Positions 9,900 through 21,102 of a stretch of 64,000 bases of DNA are shown one piece after another. This DNA is from Saccharomycopsis fibuligera x Saccharomycopsis cf. fibuligera (lineage: Eukaryota > Ascomycota > Saccharomycetes > Ascoideales > Saccharomycopsidaceae): NCBI GenBank assembly GCA_001936135.1, contig CP012821.1:620001-684000 (forward strand). The letters are read 5' to 3'. A program made the position numbers and the translations under genes. The notes beneath the pieces were generated by a model. That model was not told where the DNA came from. It worked only from the letters and a program-made list of their open reading frames with translations, and searched no databases. How positions within the stretch are numbered: position 1 is the stretch's first letter; each line of letters begins with the position of its first letter.

Positions 9900-10035
9900 T
9901 GGTTGTGAGTCAATTGCAATTGATCAATGGTTAATATTAGCAAACGCAAAGAAAGACAAAAAAGAAAAAAGCACACCTCATGAGTAAATGTATTGACATA
10001 CAGAAAAGAAGAAATTTAAAAAGTAGCAAAGAAAA

Positions 10036-10073
<38 letters not shown>

Positions 10074-10180
10074 CAGCACTAATCGTTATAAGATAATACG
10101 AAACCCACTACCCCTTTCTAACCATCTCTATCCATTCCCCCAACCTCTGAAACATCAAAACACCTGTACATAACACCAAC
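9900..10180. other. convergent WDR70/PAC10 3' spacer with A31 tract
   Basis: A 281-bp AT-rich gap with an uninterrupted run of 31 A at 10041-10071. It marks the start of AT-rich DNA after the GC-rich block. No gene is seen. Confidence 0.7.
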
Positions 10181-10911
10181 TCAGCTAGATGACTCTCTTT
10201 CTTTTTTCTTTTGTTGGATATTCCAATTGTACAATCTTGCTGTATTAACCTCCATCGTTGTGATATTTTCTCTCAAAAAGGCCGAATCCTCTTCAGCAAT
10301 CTTCAAATTCTCCTTCACTGTGGCCAACTTCCCCGTCAAGAGCTCAATCGCCTCTTTGATGGGATACTCCATCATGATATCCGCTCCAAGCCAAATGCAC
10401 ACTTTATCCGTAGGCTCAATGATAGCTTGGCTGTACAAAGTATCATTCAATTCGTAATTCGTATGCACCGTTTCTTCATCTTGACGCTTCTGCTCGAGAA
10501 ATTTCACCATTTCGAGACTCTTCTCAATGTCGGGAATTCGCAGCCTGTATGAAGCAGCGGCGTTCTGCTTGGATTGCTCCATGTACTTGTATTGCTGGAG
10601 ACGTTCTTGGAATTTTTGCATCACTGGTTCAAAGTCACTGGTGGACTTGATGATGTCGCTGACATTGGCCACGAAGGGGGCTTGCGGAATACCACGAGGG
10701 TTTTTTTCTGTTGGTCTGTTGTTTTGTTAGTATGATTGGTTGTCATGTTAACAGACAGCTGAAGGCCGCATAAAGTGATCATTTGATATTCATCGTAATT
10801 GCCAATGAGATGACCCATCTATTGGTGACCGGCTTGATCTGGGGAAAAGATCGAATTAACCACATTGGCGATTGTCAATCATTGCACATACTTGTCCAAT
10901 ATTTCAGCCAT
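10181..10911 (-). CDS. PAC10: prefoldin subunit 3, spliced
   Basis: Exons 10892-10911 (20 nt) and 10181-10715 join to 184 codons. The donor is GTATGT and the branch TACTAAC, with the acceptor CAG ten bases after it. The join gives MAEILDKPTEKNPRGIPQAPF, which aligns with the yeast Pac10 N-terminus and supports the first exon. The protein is an alpha-prefoldin: long helices, an ELNDTLY segment, and WLGADIMMEYP...EAIELL in the middle. Prefoldin delivers unfolded actin and tubulin to the CCT chaperonin. A second AG lies 8 nt downstream of the chosen acceptor and would break the frame. It shares a promoter with RPL18. Confidence 0.9.
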
Positions 10912-11402
10912 TACGAATATGTGTGAGTGTGTATCAGAAATTTATGCTTGGCCAAATGTGGGTAGCTTAATTGCAATGGTGAAAGCACCGTAATATCAAG
11001 CCAGGCTACTTTGCCAGCGTACACATAGTACTGGTAATAATCATTATTGTCAAATACTTCAAAAAATTGTTGATATTACGTAATAACTTATGTAGTTATG
11101 TAGTCAGATGAAATGTATGTGATTCTTTAAGGGGCCAATTTTCGCCCTTATTGACTCTTTGAAAAACAGTAACCACTTCACGTGATTATCTGTAGCTTCA
11201 AATTTTATCACATGATATATATTTTCTGACAGAGAAAATTTAAAAAAAATTACAAGTCACGAGACCACAGAACGAGAGCAGAAAGAAAAAATTCGTTGAT
11301 AATTAATTGCCTTCGCTGCTGGTCAAATAAAAATGAAATTTTTCCTACCTCTTAATATATCTTTTGTCTTTTGGTACTAGACAACCGCAAAAATAAGTCA
11401 AA
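10912..11402. promoter_or_regulatory. divergent PAC10/RPL18 promoter with Cbf1-type site
   Basis: A palindromic TCACGTGA lies at 11178-11185, about 220 bp upstream of the RPL18 ATG. In Candida albicans, Cbf1 sites of this type mark ribosomal protein promoters. A TCACATGA-like near-copy follows at about 11209. The rest is AT-rich. Confidence 0.6.
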
Positions 11403-12501
11403 ATGGGTAGAGATCACACCACCAAACAACACGAAAGATCCGGTCACCGTGAAGCTCCAGCTTCCAACAATGTCTACTTGAAATTGTTGGTTAAGTTGTA
11501 CACCTTCTTAGCTCGTACGTAATGAATGAGACTTCTGAGAACAAAAATTTTTTCTAAAAAAAAGGATCAACATTAGTCATGTCATATGAAATATAACTGG
11601 ATTTTGCTCAGCTGGATTAGACTATTACAAGATAGGCAAGAAAACGGAATAAAAAAGCAGCCTTAATTTAAAAAAAAAATACAAACAAAGAACAGACTTG
11701 AAGCAAAACTTGAAAACACCCAGTGCGCAAACAAAATGCATTGATCGAAATGTCAAGCGTGTCTTTTTGTTTAGGGGTTTGTTTGAAAGTTCTGTTTTCT
11801 TTGCTCCGCAGTGTACGATTTAAAAAAGCTTCAGATAAAAAGTTTGCGGTGAGGATGAGTAAATGCAAAAGGTAAACTTTTGTATTTTCATAGACGTTCC
11901 TTTATAAGCCGCCTAATCTTTTGCTGAACTTTTTGAGTGTACATTTTGCTGCGTTGAGCTTTTCTCGTTCTGCGAGTGCATTTTGTTGTATTTTATATGA
12001 AATGTGCGATCCTTGAGCAGAGTGAAACATTATACTAACTAATACTTTATAGGTAGAACCGATGCTCCATTCAACAAGGTTATCTTGAAGTCTTTGTACT
12101 TGTCCAAGGTTAACAGACCACCTGTTTCTGTTTCCAGAATTGCCCGTGCATTGGGTCAAAAAGGTGCTGCTGACAAGACCATTGTTGTTGTTGGTACCGT
12201 TACCGATGACAACAGATTGTTGGAATTTCCAAAAGCTACTGTTGCTGCTTTGAGATTCACCGCTGGTGCCAAGGCCAGAATCTTGAAGGCCGGTGGTGAA
12301 GTTATCACTTTGGATCAATTGGCTTTGAGAGCTCCAAAGGGTCAAAACACTTTGATCATCAGAGGTCCAAGAAACGCCAGAGAAGCTGTTAGACACTTCG
12401 GTATGGGTCCACACAAACACAGAGCCCCAAGAATCTTGTCTAAGGGTAGAAAATTCGAAAGAGCTAGAGGTAGAAGAAGATCTAGAGGTTTCAAGGTCTA
12501 A
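11403..12501 (+). CDS. RPL18: 60S ribosomal protein eL18, spliced
   Basis: Exons 11403-11514 and 12053-12501 join to 186 codons, exactly the yeast length. The 538-nt intron has donor GTACGT, branch TACTAAC at about 12033-12039 and acceptor TAG at 12050-12052. The join gives [15 protein letters not shown], as in eL18. Ends [11 protein letters not shown]. Part of the large ribosomal subunit. Exon codons are strongly biased with no in-frame CTG that I can see, as expected for a highly expressed gene. I looked for box C/D snoRNA signals in the intron and found none. Confidence 0.97.
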
Positions 12502-12809
12502 GTTAGATGAATGTCTCTTTTCAGTTATATTTCATACGGCTATTAATGTTAGGATCTTTGAATTATCTATTGTAGTTGTAGCTACTGTTTGTGCTTGAAT
12601 AATGTTTGCGTCCGTATTGAATAACTTGTAGCTATGTCACTTGAAGTTTCACTATACATAATGTGGTTTTGAGCACTGTACCCAACAAGTCAAGCAAAAA
12701 CAAGTATCTAGATACAGGACATTAATGCTATAAACAGATGCCACCCAAGCAAGTCAACAACTATCCAGCAAACCAATAATAAGAATTAACCCCAGGTCCA
12801 CCCCACACC
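12502..12809. other. RPL18-SEC22 spacer
   Basis: A 308-bp tandem spacer holding the RPL18 3' region and the SEC22 promoter. No further element recognised. Confidence 0.5.
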
Positions 12810-13530
12810 ATGGTCAAATCAACTCTTATTTTCCGTTATGATGGTACGTCTTCTTTTCTCTCAAAGTTTCTCTCTCATGCTTACAGCCACAACAGCAGAA
12901 TACTAACTAGAAATAGGCCTCCCGCTAACTGGCTCAGTGGATGATGATAATGATCCAGCACTCCTCAAAGAAAAGAAAAACATCAAAGCTTTAATTGGCA
13001 AAATTGGTGCCAATTCAGAACCTCAAGCAACAGTTGATAGTGAGTCTTACACCATTCATTATTTGCTGTCCAACCTGATTTTGTACTTTGTTATCACTGA
13101 TAAGTCGTATCCTCGGAAATTGGCGTTTGCCTACTTGAACGAAGTAGCTACCGAATTTTACACATCCCATGGTCAAGAGGCAGTCAATAACTTGGGTTTA
13201 CGCCCATACGCATATATCAATTTTGATAACTTCTTAAGCAAGACTAAAAAAGTATACATGGATCAACGAGCACAATCTAATTTGGACAAAATCAATAATG
13301 AGTTGAACGATGTTAAAAAAATCATGTCCAAGAATATTGAAGATTTGCTATACAGAGGAGACTCATTGGATAAGATGGGAGACTTGTCAAGCTCTTTAAG
13401 AGCCGAGTCGGTTAAATACAGAAAAGCAGCACAAAGAATCAATTTTGAAGCTTTGATACGACAGTATGCCCCAGTGGCAGTGGTAGGATTGTTTGTGGTG
13501 TTTTTGGTTTGGTATATGTTTTTGAGGTGA
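12810..13530 (+). CDS. SEC22: R-SNARE Sec22, spliced
   Basis: Exons 12810-12843 and 12917-13530 join to 215 codons (yeast Sec22 has 214). Donor GTACGT, branch TACTAAC at 12901-12907, acceptor TAG at 12916; the join gives IFRYDGLPLTG. The longin domain carries SYPRKLAFAYL. It is followed by a SNARE coil with the central arginine (LLYRGDSLDKM) and a C-terminal membrane anchor of about 20 residues. It acts in ER-Golgi fusion in both directions. Two CTG codons (13066-13068 and 13075-13077) sit in the longin core; the second aligns with a small residue in other Sec22 proteins, which fits Ser decoding better than Leu. Confidence 0.95.
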
Positions 13531-14113
13531 TTTGATTTGCACTTTGGCTCTTTTTTGTTACAAAAAATATAATTCATACCTAGTGCCAGGCCACCAATAG
13601 CTGCTTAACTAAAAACCGTCCCAACGCTTGCATTTCACAATTAATTCGTCTTTTTCTGGTTCTCCCACTACTTCCGTTTCCGTCTTCGTTTTCGTCTTTG
13701 TTCTCGTTGATTTGGTTTGGCTTAGTACTCTTTTTTTATAGCCTGTTATTAGTCTAACCATTTGCCACATATTGTAATAAACAGCCCTATTTAATCAGTA
13801 GTCATCTCGTATTCGTTTATAGATATATATCTATTTTTGTGTGTATTGGTCTCATCGGTTGCCATCGTCTTGATTATGTAATCGTGCAGGATTTTCTTAA
13901 TTTGTCCCAATTTTTTATTCCCACCTTCAACATCGATAATTGCAAAAACAGCAAGTCCTTTTCAAAATAGAAAAGCTGCGAGTTCACAATACCATCGGGC
14001 ACACACAAGTTAAAAAAGTGGCTGTGAAATATACAATTGGAGAATTACCTGGACGTCTAATTATACATTTAATTATTTACATTGGGACAAAACTTTGAAA
14101 TAGTTACTTTTCA
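13531..14113. other. SEC22-DCS1 spacer
   Basis: A 583-bp AT-rich spacer with a C/T-rich run at about 13655-13715 and an AT palindrome near 13821-13834. It serves as SEC22 terminator and DCS1 promoter. No gene is seen. Confidence 0.5.
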
Positions 14114-15091
14114 ATGCCAACCGACAACAACCTCACTGAAGCCTTGAAGGCATTTAAATTTGAAAAAGTATTATCATCAAATTCTCAGCAAAAAACCATT
14201 GCTCTTTTAGGTTCCATTGACTCGCAGCCGGCAATCCTAACTTTGGAAAAGCTCCACTATGACACTGACATTCTTTCTAATTCAAGCACCGCCTTAAGCA
14301 CCACAGCCGACACTAGTAACAACAACCTTTCACAAATCATTGACATCACCAATATCAACCTCCTTGGCCATAATGACATCTATCGCTGGTTCACAACCTT
14401 ATCAGCCCAATCTCTTCCTAATAAGCCATCAAACAAGCTCAATTTAATCTACCCTGCCACTGCAAAACATGTTAAAAAGTACCAATCGCAAAAGTTGCAC
14501 ATCATCAAAGAGACTCCACAGTTATATGCTGACATTGTCGAGCCATACATCAAATCCATGCAAGGCGAGCGTATCCAATGGGTCCGCAACATATTATATC
14601 ATGGCGCGGAGCTGGAAAACGTCCTTTATCGGGACAATGACAAGGAGAACGGGTTTGTCTTGTTGCCAGATATGAAATGGGACGGGAAGACCATAGAGTC
14701 GCTTTATGTCTGCTGTATTGTGAACCGCCTGGACGTTGCGTCCATCCGCGACTTGAACTGGCCACAACATGGCAAATGGCTACAGTGGCTCCTAGAACAA
14801 ATCGAGACCGTTATTTCTGAGAAGATATACAAGGGAAAAGTGGCTAGAGACGAGCTTCGGATATTTGTCCATTATCAGCCATCATACTACCATTTTCATG
14901 TTCATGTGGTGAATGTGATGCACGAGGGGTTGGGAAATGGGATTAGTGCAGGGAAGGCTATTTTGTTGCTGGATGTGATTGAAGATTTGAAGTTTTTGGG
15001 AGATAAAGGGTTTAAGAAAAAGAGTTTGACTTATTTAGTCGGGGAACAAAGTGATTTGTGGGGCTTGTTCAAAGAAAATGGGGTGGTATGA
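14114..15091 (+). CDS. DCS1: scavenger mRNA decapping enzyme, m7GpppX diphosphatase
   Basis: 325 codons, ATG at 14114. The C-terminal half is a HIT-type catalytic domain: the motif HFHVHVVNV carries the histidine triad, preceded by FVHYQPSYY. The N-terminal half is the swapped dimerisation domain with a Trp-rich PDMKWDG segment. Dcs1 hydrolyses the cap dinucleotide left after 3'-5' mRNA decay. Length matches the family. CTG at 14969-14971 falls in AILL-x-DVIEDL, where human DCPS has Ala, so Ser fits. It follows SEC22 on the same strand with a 583-bp gap. Confidence 0.92.
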   Translation: MPTDNNLTEALKAFKFEKVLSSNSQQKTIALLGSIDSQPAILTLEKLHYDTDILSNSSTALSTTADTSNNNLSQIIDITNINLLGHNDIYRWFTTLSAQSLPNKPSNKLNLIYPATAKHVKKYQSQKLHIIKETPQLYADIVEPYIKSMQGERIQWVRNILYHGAELENVLYRDNDKENGFVLLPDMKWDGKTIESLYVCCIVNRLDVASIRDLNWPQHGKWLQWLLEQIETVISEKIYKGKVARDELRIFVHYQPSYYHFHVHVVNVMHEGLGNGISAGKAILLLDVIEDLKFLGDKGFKKKSLTYLVGEQSDLWGLFKENGVV

Positions 15092-15933
15092 GGTACGATG
15101 TTTGAAATGTGCCAACAATTAATTGTGTCTGGATTTGACTAATAAGTCACGATATTTTAAGATAGTCGATATTGGAGAGCCCTTGCGTCTGTTCCTGAAC
15201 TTTAATGTTTTAGACGAAACGTGTCTTTTTAATGGCAAAAAAATATATATGCTAAATTAAAGAATGGATATATGGTTTGGAAATAACGTAATTTCATAAT
15301 TTTGAAGTTAACGTGGTTTTTACTTATGAGCTTGGAAACATTTCTATAAATCAAGAACTTTTCGTTGCGGCATGACTGTGAGCAGCAATTGTGGCGTACA
15401 TTCAACAAATTTTGGTGTTTTTATTGGTAATCTTCTTTTATGAATTGACTCATCATTATTATTCTCACATAACTCAAAATATGCTAAGAGGATTTCAGCA
15501 TTATTTTTCATTTTAGTGTCATTTTATTTTAATTAGTTGTAATCTTTCACACGTAAATGATCTGAACACCAAACTGCATCATTCTAATTGACGATCATTC
15601 TTACAATCACAAATATTTGTCAAAAGAGAAGCCTACAGCTTCACAGCTGTAATAATTTTTTTAGAAAAAAAATCAAAAAAAAATATGTTTGTTAGCCTTT
15701 ATTTGAGTGAATTCCAAATCACATTTGGTAAAAATGAATTATTATAGGTCAACAGTTTTGGTTGATATTTTATGAGGTAGTATATGTGCGCTTATGTCTA
15801 GGTGTGCATATTTGTTGCATTGTAGAATTGCATCAATATTCAACAGATACTTCGAAAATTGTTGAGATGAAGGTCACGAAGAACTAGAAGAAGGAAAAGT
15901 CAAGCGATGTAAAGCAAACTATTAGCCAGTACT
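15092..15933. other. 3' flank of DCS1, no gene seen
   Basis: AT-rich intergenic DNA with many stops in every frame and an A-run near 15663-15685. It leads into the decayed reading frame to its right. Confidence 0.5.
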
Positions 15934-16254
15934 TTAAAGAAAGAATTTCATGCGAAGCTGATCTTGGACGAATTCTAAACAATTCTTAAGATCATGTATA
16001 ATCCATAATACTAAGCAGTCTTCACCATTCCCACGAAGACCACTCAAATAGAAAAAGCCCCAAGAATTTGCAGTTGATGAATAATGTTTCGAGTGGATTC
16101 AAGCAAGGATGGCTCTGAAACTTCTTGATGATGCTGGAATTATCAAGACGCCTCCGACAACTTTCAAAGCCTGAACTTTGTACGAGACAGTCTTTACTGC
16201 TTACAAAAAGGATTTGAAATAGCTTATACGGGAGATAACTTTGGCCTTTGACAT
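15934..16254 (-). pseudogene. decayed reading frame with two in-frame stops
   Basis: On the minus strand one frame runs 107 codons from an ATG at 16254 to a TAA at 15934-15936, broken only by a TAA after codon 17 and a TGA about 33 codons later. In AT-rich DNA a random frame would be broken more often. The segments read like folded-protein sequence: a LKVVGGVLIIPASSRSFRAI stretch and later a WGFFYLSGLRGNGEDC stretch. I do not recognise the family; a lost duplicate gene or mobile-element fragment is possible. It lies between DCS1 and RPL34. Confidence 0.35.
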
Positions 16255-16364
16255 CTTCTAATTAGTGTCAAAATACGGTCCTACGATTATCCATAATTAA
16301 GCGTCGTAAACAATTATACTATAGAAAAAAAAGATTACCAATAGCTAAAACACTAACCTAAAAC

Positions 16365-17442
16365 TTAAGCTCTAGAGGTCTTCTTTGACTTTTTGTTCTT
16401 TTTAGCTTCAGCAGCCTTTTCCTTGTCAGCTTGTTCCTTGATGACTCTCTTGACGATCTTTTGTTCTTCAATCAAGAAGGCTCTGATGATTCTTTCCTTG
16501 ACAGCGTTAGCAGATCTGGAACCACCGTAAGCTCTGCTGACGGTTTTGTGAGTTCTAGAGACAGAAGCGTATTGTCTTGGTCTCAAAGCAGAAACACCTT
16601 GTAATGGAACACCGGTATCACCACATTTTGGGATAGTACCAGCTTTTTTCAAGTGTTGGGCTTTCAAAACACCACCTGGAGTCTTAACAACCTTGATTTG
16701 GTTGGATTTGGTGTTGTCTAATGTGAGTTAGTAAAATGTGCTTTATCTTTGATTGTTGTTACTACTATGAAGACTATAACAATGTCCGAGACAAGAAAGG
16801 TTGCCAGAGTTTAACTAAAGCTGTCCTTCGCTTTTAAAACGAGGTTGCATCTTAATATGCTTTAGCTTGATTTCGAGAAACGAGATTTGAAAAATGAAAT
16901 TACATTGATTTGTGAACTTCTAGATATTACCAATTACTCACATCTTAATTTTCTTGGTTTAAGAACTTAGTAGTTGTATTATTCTGAAATTTTCGAAGTT
17001 TGAATCATTAGATGATACAGATAAAATAGCACAAACACGCTATTTAAAAATTGAATGGCAGATAATTTCTGTAGTTTTTGAATATTTGTGTCGTCAAACT
17101 TCGAAATTTTATTCATACTAACTTCAACTCGTATAGTTTATACTTTGATGGTGATACAGTATGCAGTATTTCAACGATTGATAATGATTTGAGCATATTT
17201 TACAAGGTTATAATACGACGCATTCCTAGTCATTCTCTCTGGTTTCGTTTGTTCCCGATATTCACAATTGTTGATAACACTGTTCTTTTTTTTTGTCTTC
17301 AATTTTTGTTTGCAATATTCACTCAATCAAATGACAATCTCTGACAACCAGCTTGTTTCCAAATGACATTTTTGACCTCTAGTATTCTCTGGTAATGATA
17401 CATACATGGATTTCTCTTTCTGAAGGTAACTCTTTGAGCCAT
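16365..17442 (-). CDS. RPL34: 60S ribosomal protein eL34, spliced
   Basis: Exons 17406-17442 and 16365-16717 join to 129 codons. The donor is GTATGT; the branch TACTAAC is followed by acceptor TAG. The join gives RKRNPYNTKSNQIKVVKTPGG, diagnostic of eL34. The body has CGDTG and THKTVSRAYGGS, and a Lys-rich C-terminal tail slightly longer than the 121-residue yeast protein. One of the two zinc-type cysteine pairs is partly missing (CGDTG, ANAV), as is common in fungal copies. The 688-nt intron contains an inverted repeat. A CACGTG lies upstream at 17630-17635. Confidence 0.95.
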
Positions 17443-18479
17443 TTTGACACTATTTTATTGATGCTTAATATTAGATATTCTAGGACAAGAACTCCAAACA
17501 AAAGTTTAACAGTAAGTTTTTATTTTTTTTGTCATTAACAAAAATTTTTACCCAAGCATGGAAAGTGGAAAAAAAAAAGAGTGAGACTGAACGGGAGACC
17601 GCGAGAGAGGGCTACCGGTGGCTGTTTGGCACGTGAGCCTTCTAGCTGAAAAAATTCCGGCAGCAGAAGAAAACCGAAATTTTTGGCGGTGTAAGGACGG
17701 ATATGACGGATATCCGAAGCGCGGAATGACAAATTATTACATCCAAACACCGCAGGTTTTATTCATAGGCATGTGACTGTAACTACTGCTTGCCCTTTCC
17801 AGCGTAGTATGTGACTGTTTTTTCTGTGTTGGGATAAGCACTCTATTTGTCACTGATTATGTAATTTTGATATTTTGCAGTAAGCTCCCTGCACTGATAC
17901 TGAGCCAAATACAGTTCTTCGTCATCTGGTTTTGTATTTGCCTTCAAAGTGTTCTCCTAATATTATCAAAAAGTTCAATTGAAAGGTAGCTATGTTCGAA
18001 AGCTGCCATCAATCACAATACTATTAAGCCTATTGTAGATCTATAAGTTTTTCTGTATACGGTACTTTTAAACTACTTTGGAAAGATGCAAGTAGGAACT
18101 CATCGATGTGAACGTATATTAATAGTCAGTAGCCTCAATTGTTTCTTTAGTGTATTAATATGCTAAGCGCATTGTAAACCATGCTTTCAGTGGTTATATG
18201 TAAAGCTGAGTAGCAGCTATAATACATTCATTCCTTACAGGGGTAAGCTTTGCGGCTGCCCATCTCTGCGTGCCAAACCTTTGGATCCATCACGGCTACT
18301 GCATTGGTACACTACGTTCTTACTTACTGCACTACAATGCATCAACATCGTCATTAGTTGTAACAATGTCTTTACCACTCATCATATTAGTGAAAAGATA
18401 GAAAGCTACAGAGAATATAAATCATAATGTTAAGCGCTCATATGGCCTATCTCTATTAACAAAACCTCACACACTGTAT
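17443..18479. promoter_or_regulatory. RPL34 promoter and SAM5 3' flank
   Basis: About 1 kb. Near the RPL34 start there is a purine-rich segment with GAGACCGCGAGAGAGGG at about 17594-17610 and GGCACGTGAGCC at about 17628-17639, a Cbf1-type core like that of RPL18. The right part (17750-18479) is AT-rich, with no gene recognised. Confidence 0.5.
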
Positions 18480-19646
18480 CTATGCATCCAACTTCTTTAC
18501 CCCGTCATCACCAGTGATCAAAGTACTAACAGTTTCATAAACACCTAAAAAGATTGCTCCGCCAGCACTAATCCACATTGTTCTTGGTCCAACTCCAGCA
18601 GTAAATCCTCTCCAGCCTTCCTCTTTAACAATCCCTTTAACAATACTAACGATCCCCACTTTACTTTCATTCAACATGATTCTAGTCTTTATGACGTCAA
18701 GGGGAGTAGTTGAAGCAGCAGCTACTCCACCTGCCATGGATCCGCAAACTGCCCCTTGCCATGGGGCAACTTTATCCTTATTTTGCCATTGTGCCCAATT
18801 TAGTTTAAGTGCTTCGTATAATGGGAACTGAATTACCGTGAATGGAATTTCTCTAAAAATTGTTGCTCCCCAGCCTCTATAAAGTCCCCTTATCACACCT
18901 TCGCCATGCTTATTGGCAAGGATATACTTGAGTGATTGCAAGCTTGAGGAGAATTGTTTTGATGCTTGAGCACGCTGCTTTATAACTTCAGCGGGCACTC
19001 GCACCATGCATGCAGAAACTTCCCCTGCTGAAGCACTAAGCATATGAGTGAACAAATTAGCAGTTTTTTCATTATTATTATACTTAAAAATTATTGGTTT
19101 AAGTTCTCTTTTGAGGGTGTCATAAGTAATGAAGAATAATGCAGCTGACGGAGCTGACGCTACTACCGCACTCCCAAGACCTCTATAAATTCCTTTCCAG
19201 CCACCATTTTGGAAAAACCCACCTTTTGCTTGAAGTCTAGTTTTGATGGTATCGATGGGAAAAAATGCTAGGTCGGTAGCGGTACCTGCGCACCCACCGC
19301 TCTGTGATTTATTAGTTAGTAAGGTTGTGGTAACATTTTAGAGAGTGCTATAAAGCCACGATAAGATAGGGTGGACCAAATCCAAATGGTTGATTTGACA
19401 AAGTCGTGGATCTAGCAAGCCAAGCTGCTGCTACAACAACACATCACAATATAAGACCAACGGACAATATGTTTATTGACAGTCGGCAATTGCTTTAAGC
19501 TCCCAACTTTTCACTTCTCACTTTCCATATCCCATTCAATTGTTACAAAAAAACTATTGAAAAATAATCATAAACTTTATCAATTTGTAGAAGTAAAGAA
19601 AAAAGGCTTTTTAACATACAATCAAGGATACAAAAAATGTGTCCAT
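18480..19646 (-). CDS. SAM5: mitochondrial S-adenosylmethionine carrier, spliced
   Basis: Exons 19620-19646 (27 nt) and 18480-19301 join to 282 codons; yeast Pet8/Sam5 has 284. The 318-nt intron has donor GTATGT, branch TACTAAC and acceptor CAG. Exon 1 encodes MDTFFVSLI and continues as SGGCAGTATD, matching the Pet8 N-terminus. The three mitochondrial carrier signatures are present: FPIDTIKTRLQ, VPAEVIKQRAQ and TPLDVIKTRIM, each before a transmembrane pair. The carrier imports AdoMet into the matrix for methylation, biotin and lipoate synthesis. The exon-2 frame remains open well upstream of its first internal ATG, which is why an unspliced call would be 91 residues short. Confidence 0.93.
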
Positions 19647-21102
19647 ATTATTATTATTGTTGTTGTTATAAGTTTTATTGTTAACTCTGTGCTGTTTTTA
19701 TCTCTACTGCTTGACTAATGTTAATATATGTGAGCTTTTCTTCTTGTATTCTTATTTATCTTCGTCTCACTTTTCTTCACACAATAATGAATGACAAATG
19801 ATAGGTGAGAATCGAAAATTAGCAATTGACAATTGGTAAGAGAATAGCAATGCACAGCCCTGTATGTTCGTTGTATAATGAAAGTGTGGTGGTAAAATTG
19901 GTAAAATAGATCTATAGATATGGGGTTTGTTTATCCAATTTTCCGCTTAATCAGCTCGAGCTGGCTACCTTCTTTTCTCCAATTAATTTTCAGTTTTCAC
20001 CGCGTTAATCATGATTACATTTATTTTGTATGCATTTTTTCCCAGTGTCGGAAACACGCGCTGCTGCATCAGGTGGAGTAACTTTGCATTAAGGAGGATG
20101 AAATATCACATGGGAGGAACAGAAGAGGAAAACATGAGAGTCATTTTGATTGCCAGTATTGGTAATTTGACGTAAGTCAAGATTAAATTAAATTTACTAG
20201 AATACATATATTTATGGATATGCTTACCCCAACTAATGGTAATATTGGTATTAATAATGCAAGGAATGCATGTAGTCCCTTTGACCTCTGTATGCCACGT
20301 GTGGCGTATAGCGAGACCAGGAAGTAACAAAGAAGTTGAGTATGGAATGTCTATTAATAGAGCTTTATCGCGGTGTTTGTTGTCTAGAACTATTACGCAT
20401 TACTTTTTAACTGAGTTTTGTTTGAAGTGTTTAGTGTATTTCACATCCGACCTCAGAAGTGGTTTTCAATTGTAGCTTGGTTTTGAAAAAACCAAAAGTA
20501 TATCCATCAACATTTTTTCTGGAGTAAAGACTAAGATAAAAATGTGTTTTATGAACGTTTACTATTATAGCACGCTTTTTTGCCCCAGGACTGTACTCAT
20601 AAATAGGAAGCAGCCCCTTTGGTGCTAGTAGCTATGTGAGTACATGTCATCTTCAACGCCTAGTTGCAGCCACGAAGAGTCTTCTGTCACATTGAGGTTT
20701 TGACTCAAACTCTAATTGTTAAGATCGATCGCACCATGCATCCCTAATTGAGATTTTTGCTCTTAAAGTAAAAGAAGAGAAAAGTATTTAACGTTGAAAA
20801 GCTACGGCTTTGAAACTTTTCTTTTCTCACTTGATTCCAAATTTATAATTTTATAATTAGTTGTGTTATTTTTGATATTTTTTTTTTTGTAAAAATGCTC
20901 TGGTACGTAAAATAATATAAACTTAAAAAGAATAAAGAAATAAATAAATAAATAAAAAAGAATAATAATAATAACGCGTATAAAATTATAACAAAATAAT
21001 GGATAAAACCAACGGGAAATGCTCACCTCGAATAAACTGTCTACCTACTTACCTACCTCGACAAACTCTTCTTACTAATAACAACTTCTGAACAACCAAA
21101 GA
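19647..21102. other. intergenic, SAM5 promoter and complex I gene 3' flank
   Basis: About 1.46 kb. Short frames only (the longest, about 80 codons at 20236-20475, matches nothing I know). A GTAATAT/TTATTATTATTG patch lies just upstream of the SAM5 ATG, and TAAATAAATAAATAAA near 20938-20956 is on the complex I 3' side. No RNA gene is recognised. Confidence 0.5.

Noticed and set aside
11515-12052. Possible intronic snoRNA in RPL18
   Set aside because: No RTGATGA/CTGA pair with a terminal stem could be found; same for the RPL34 intron.
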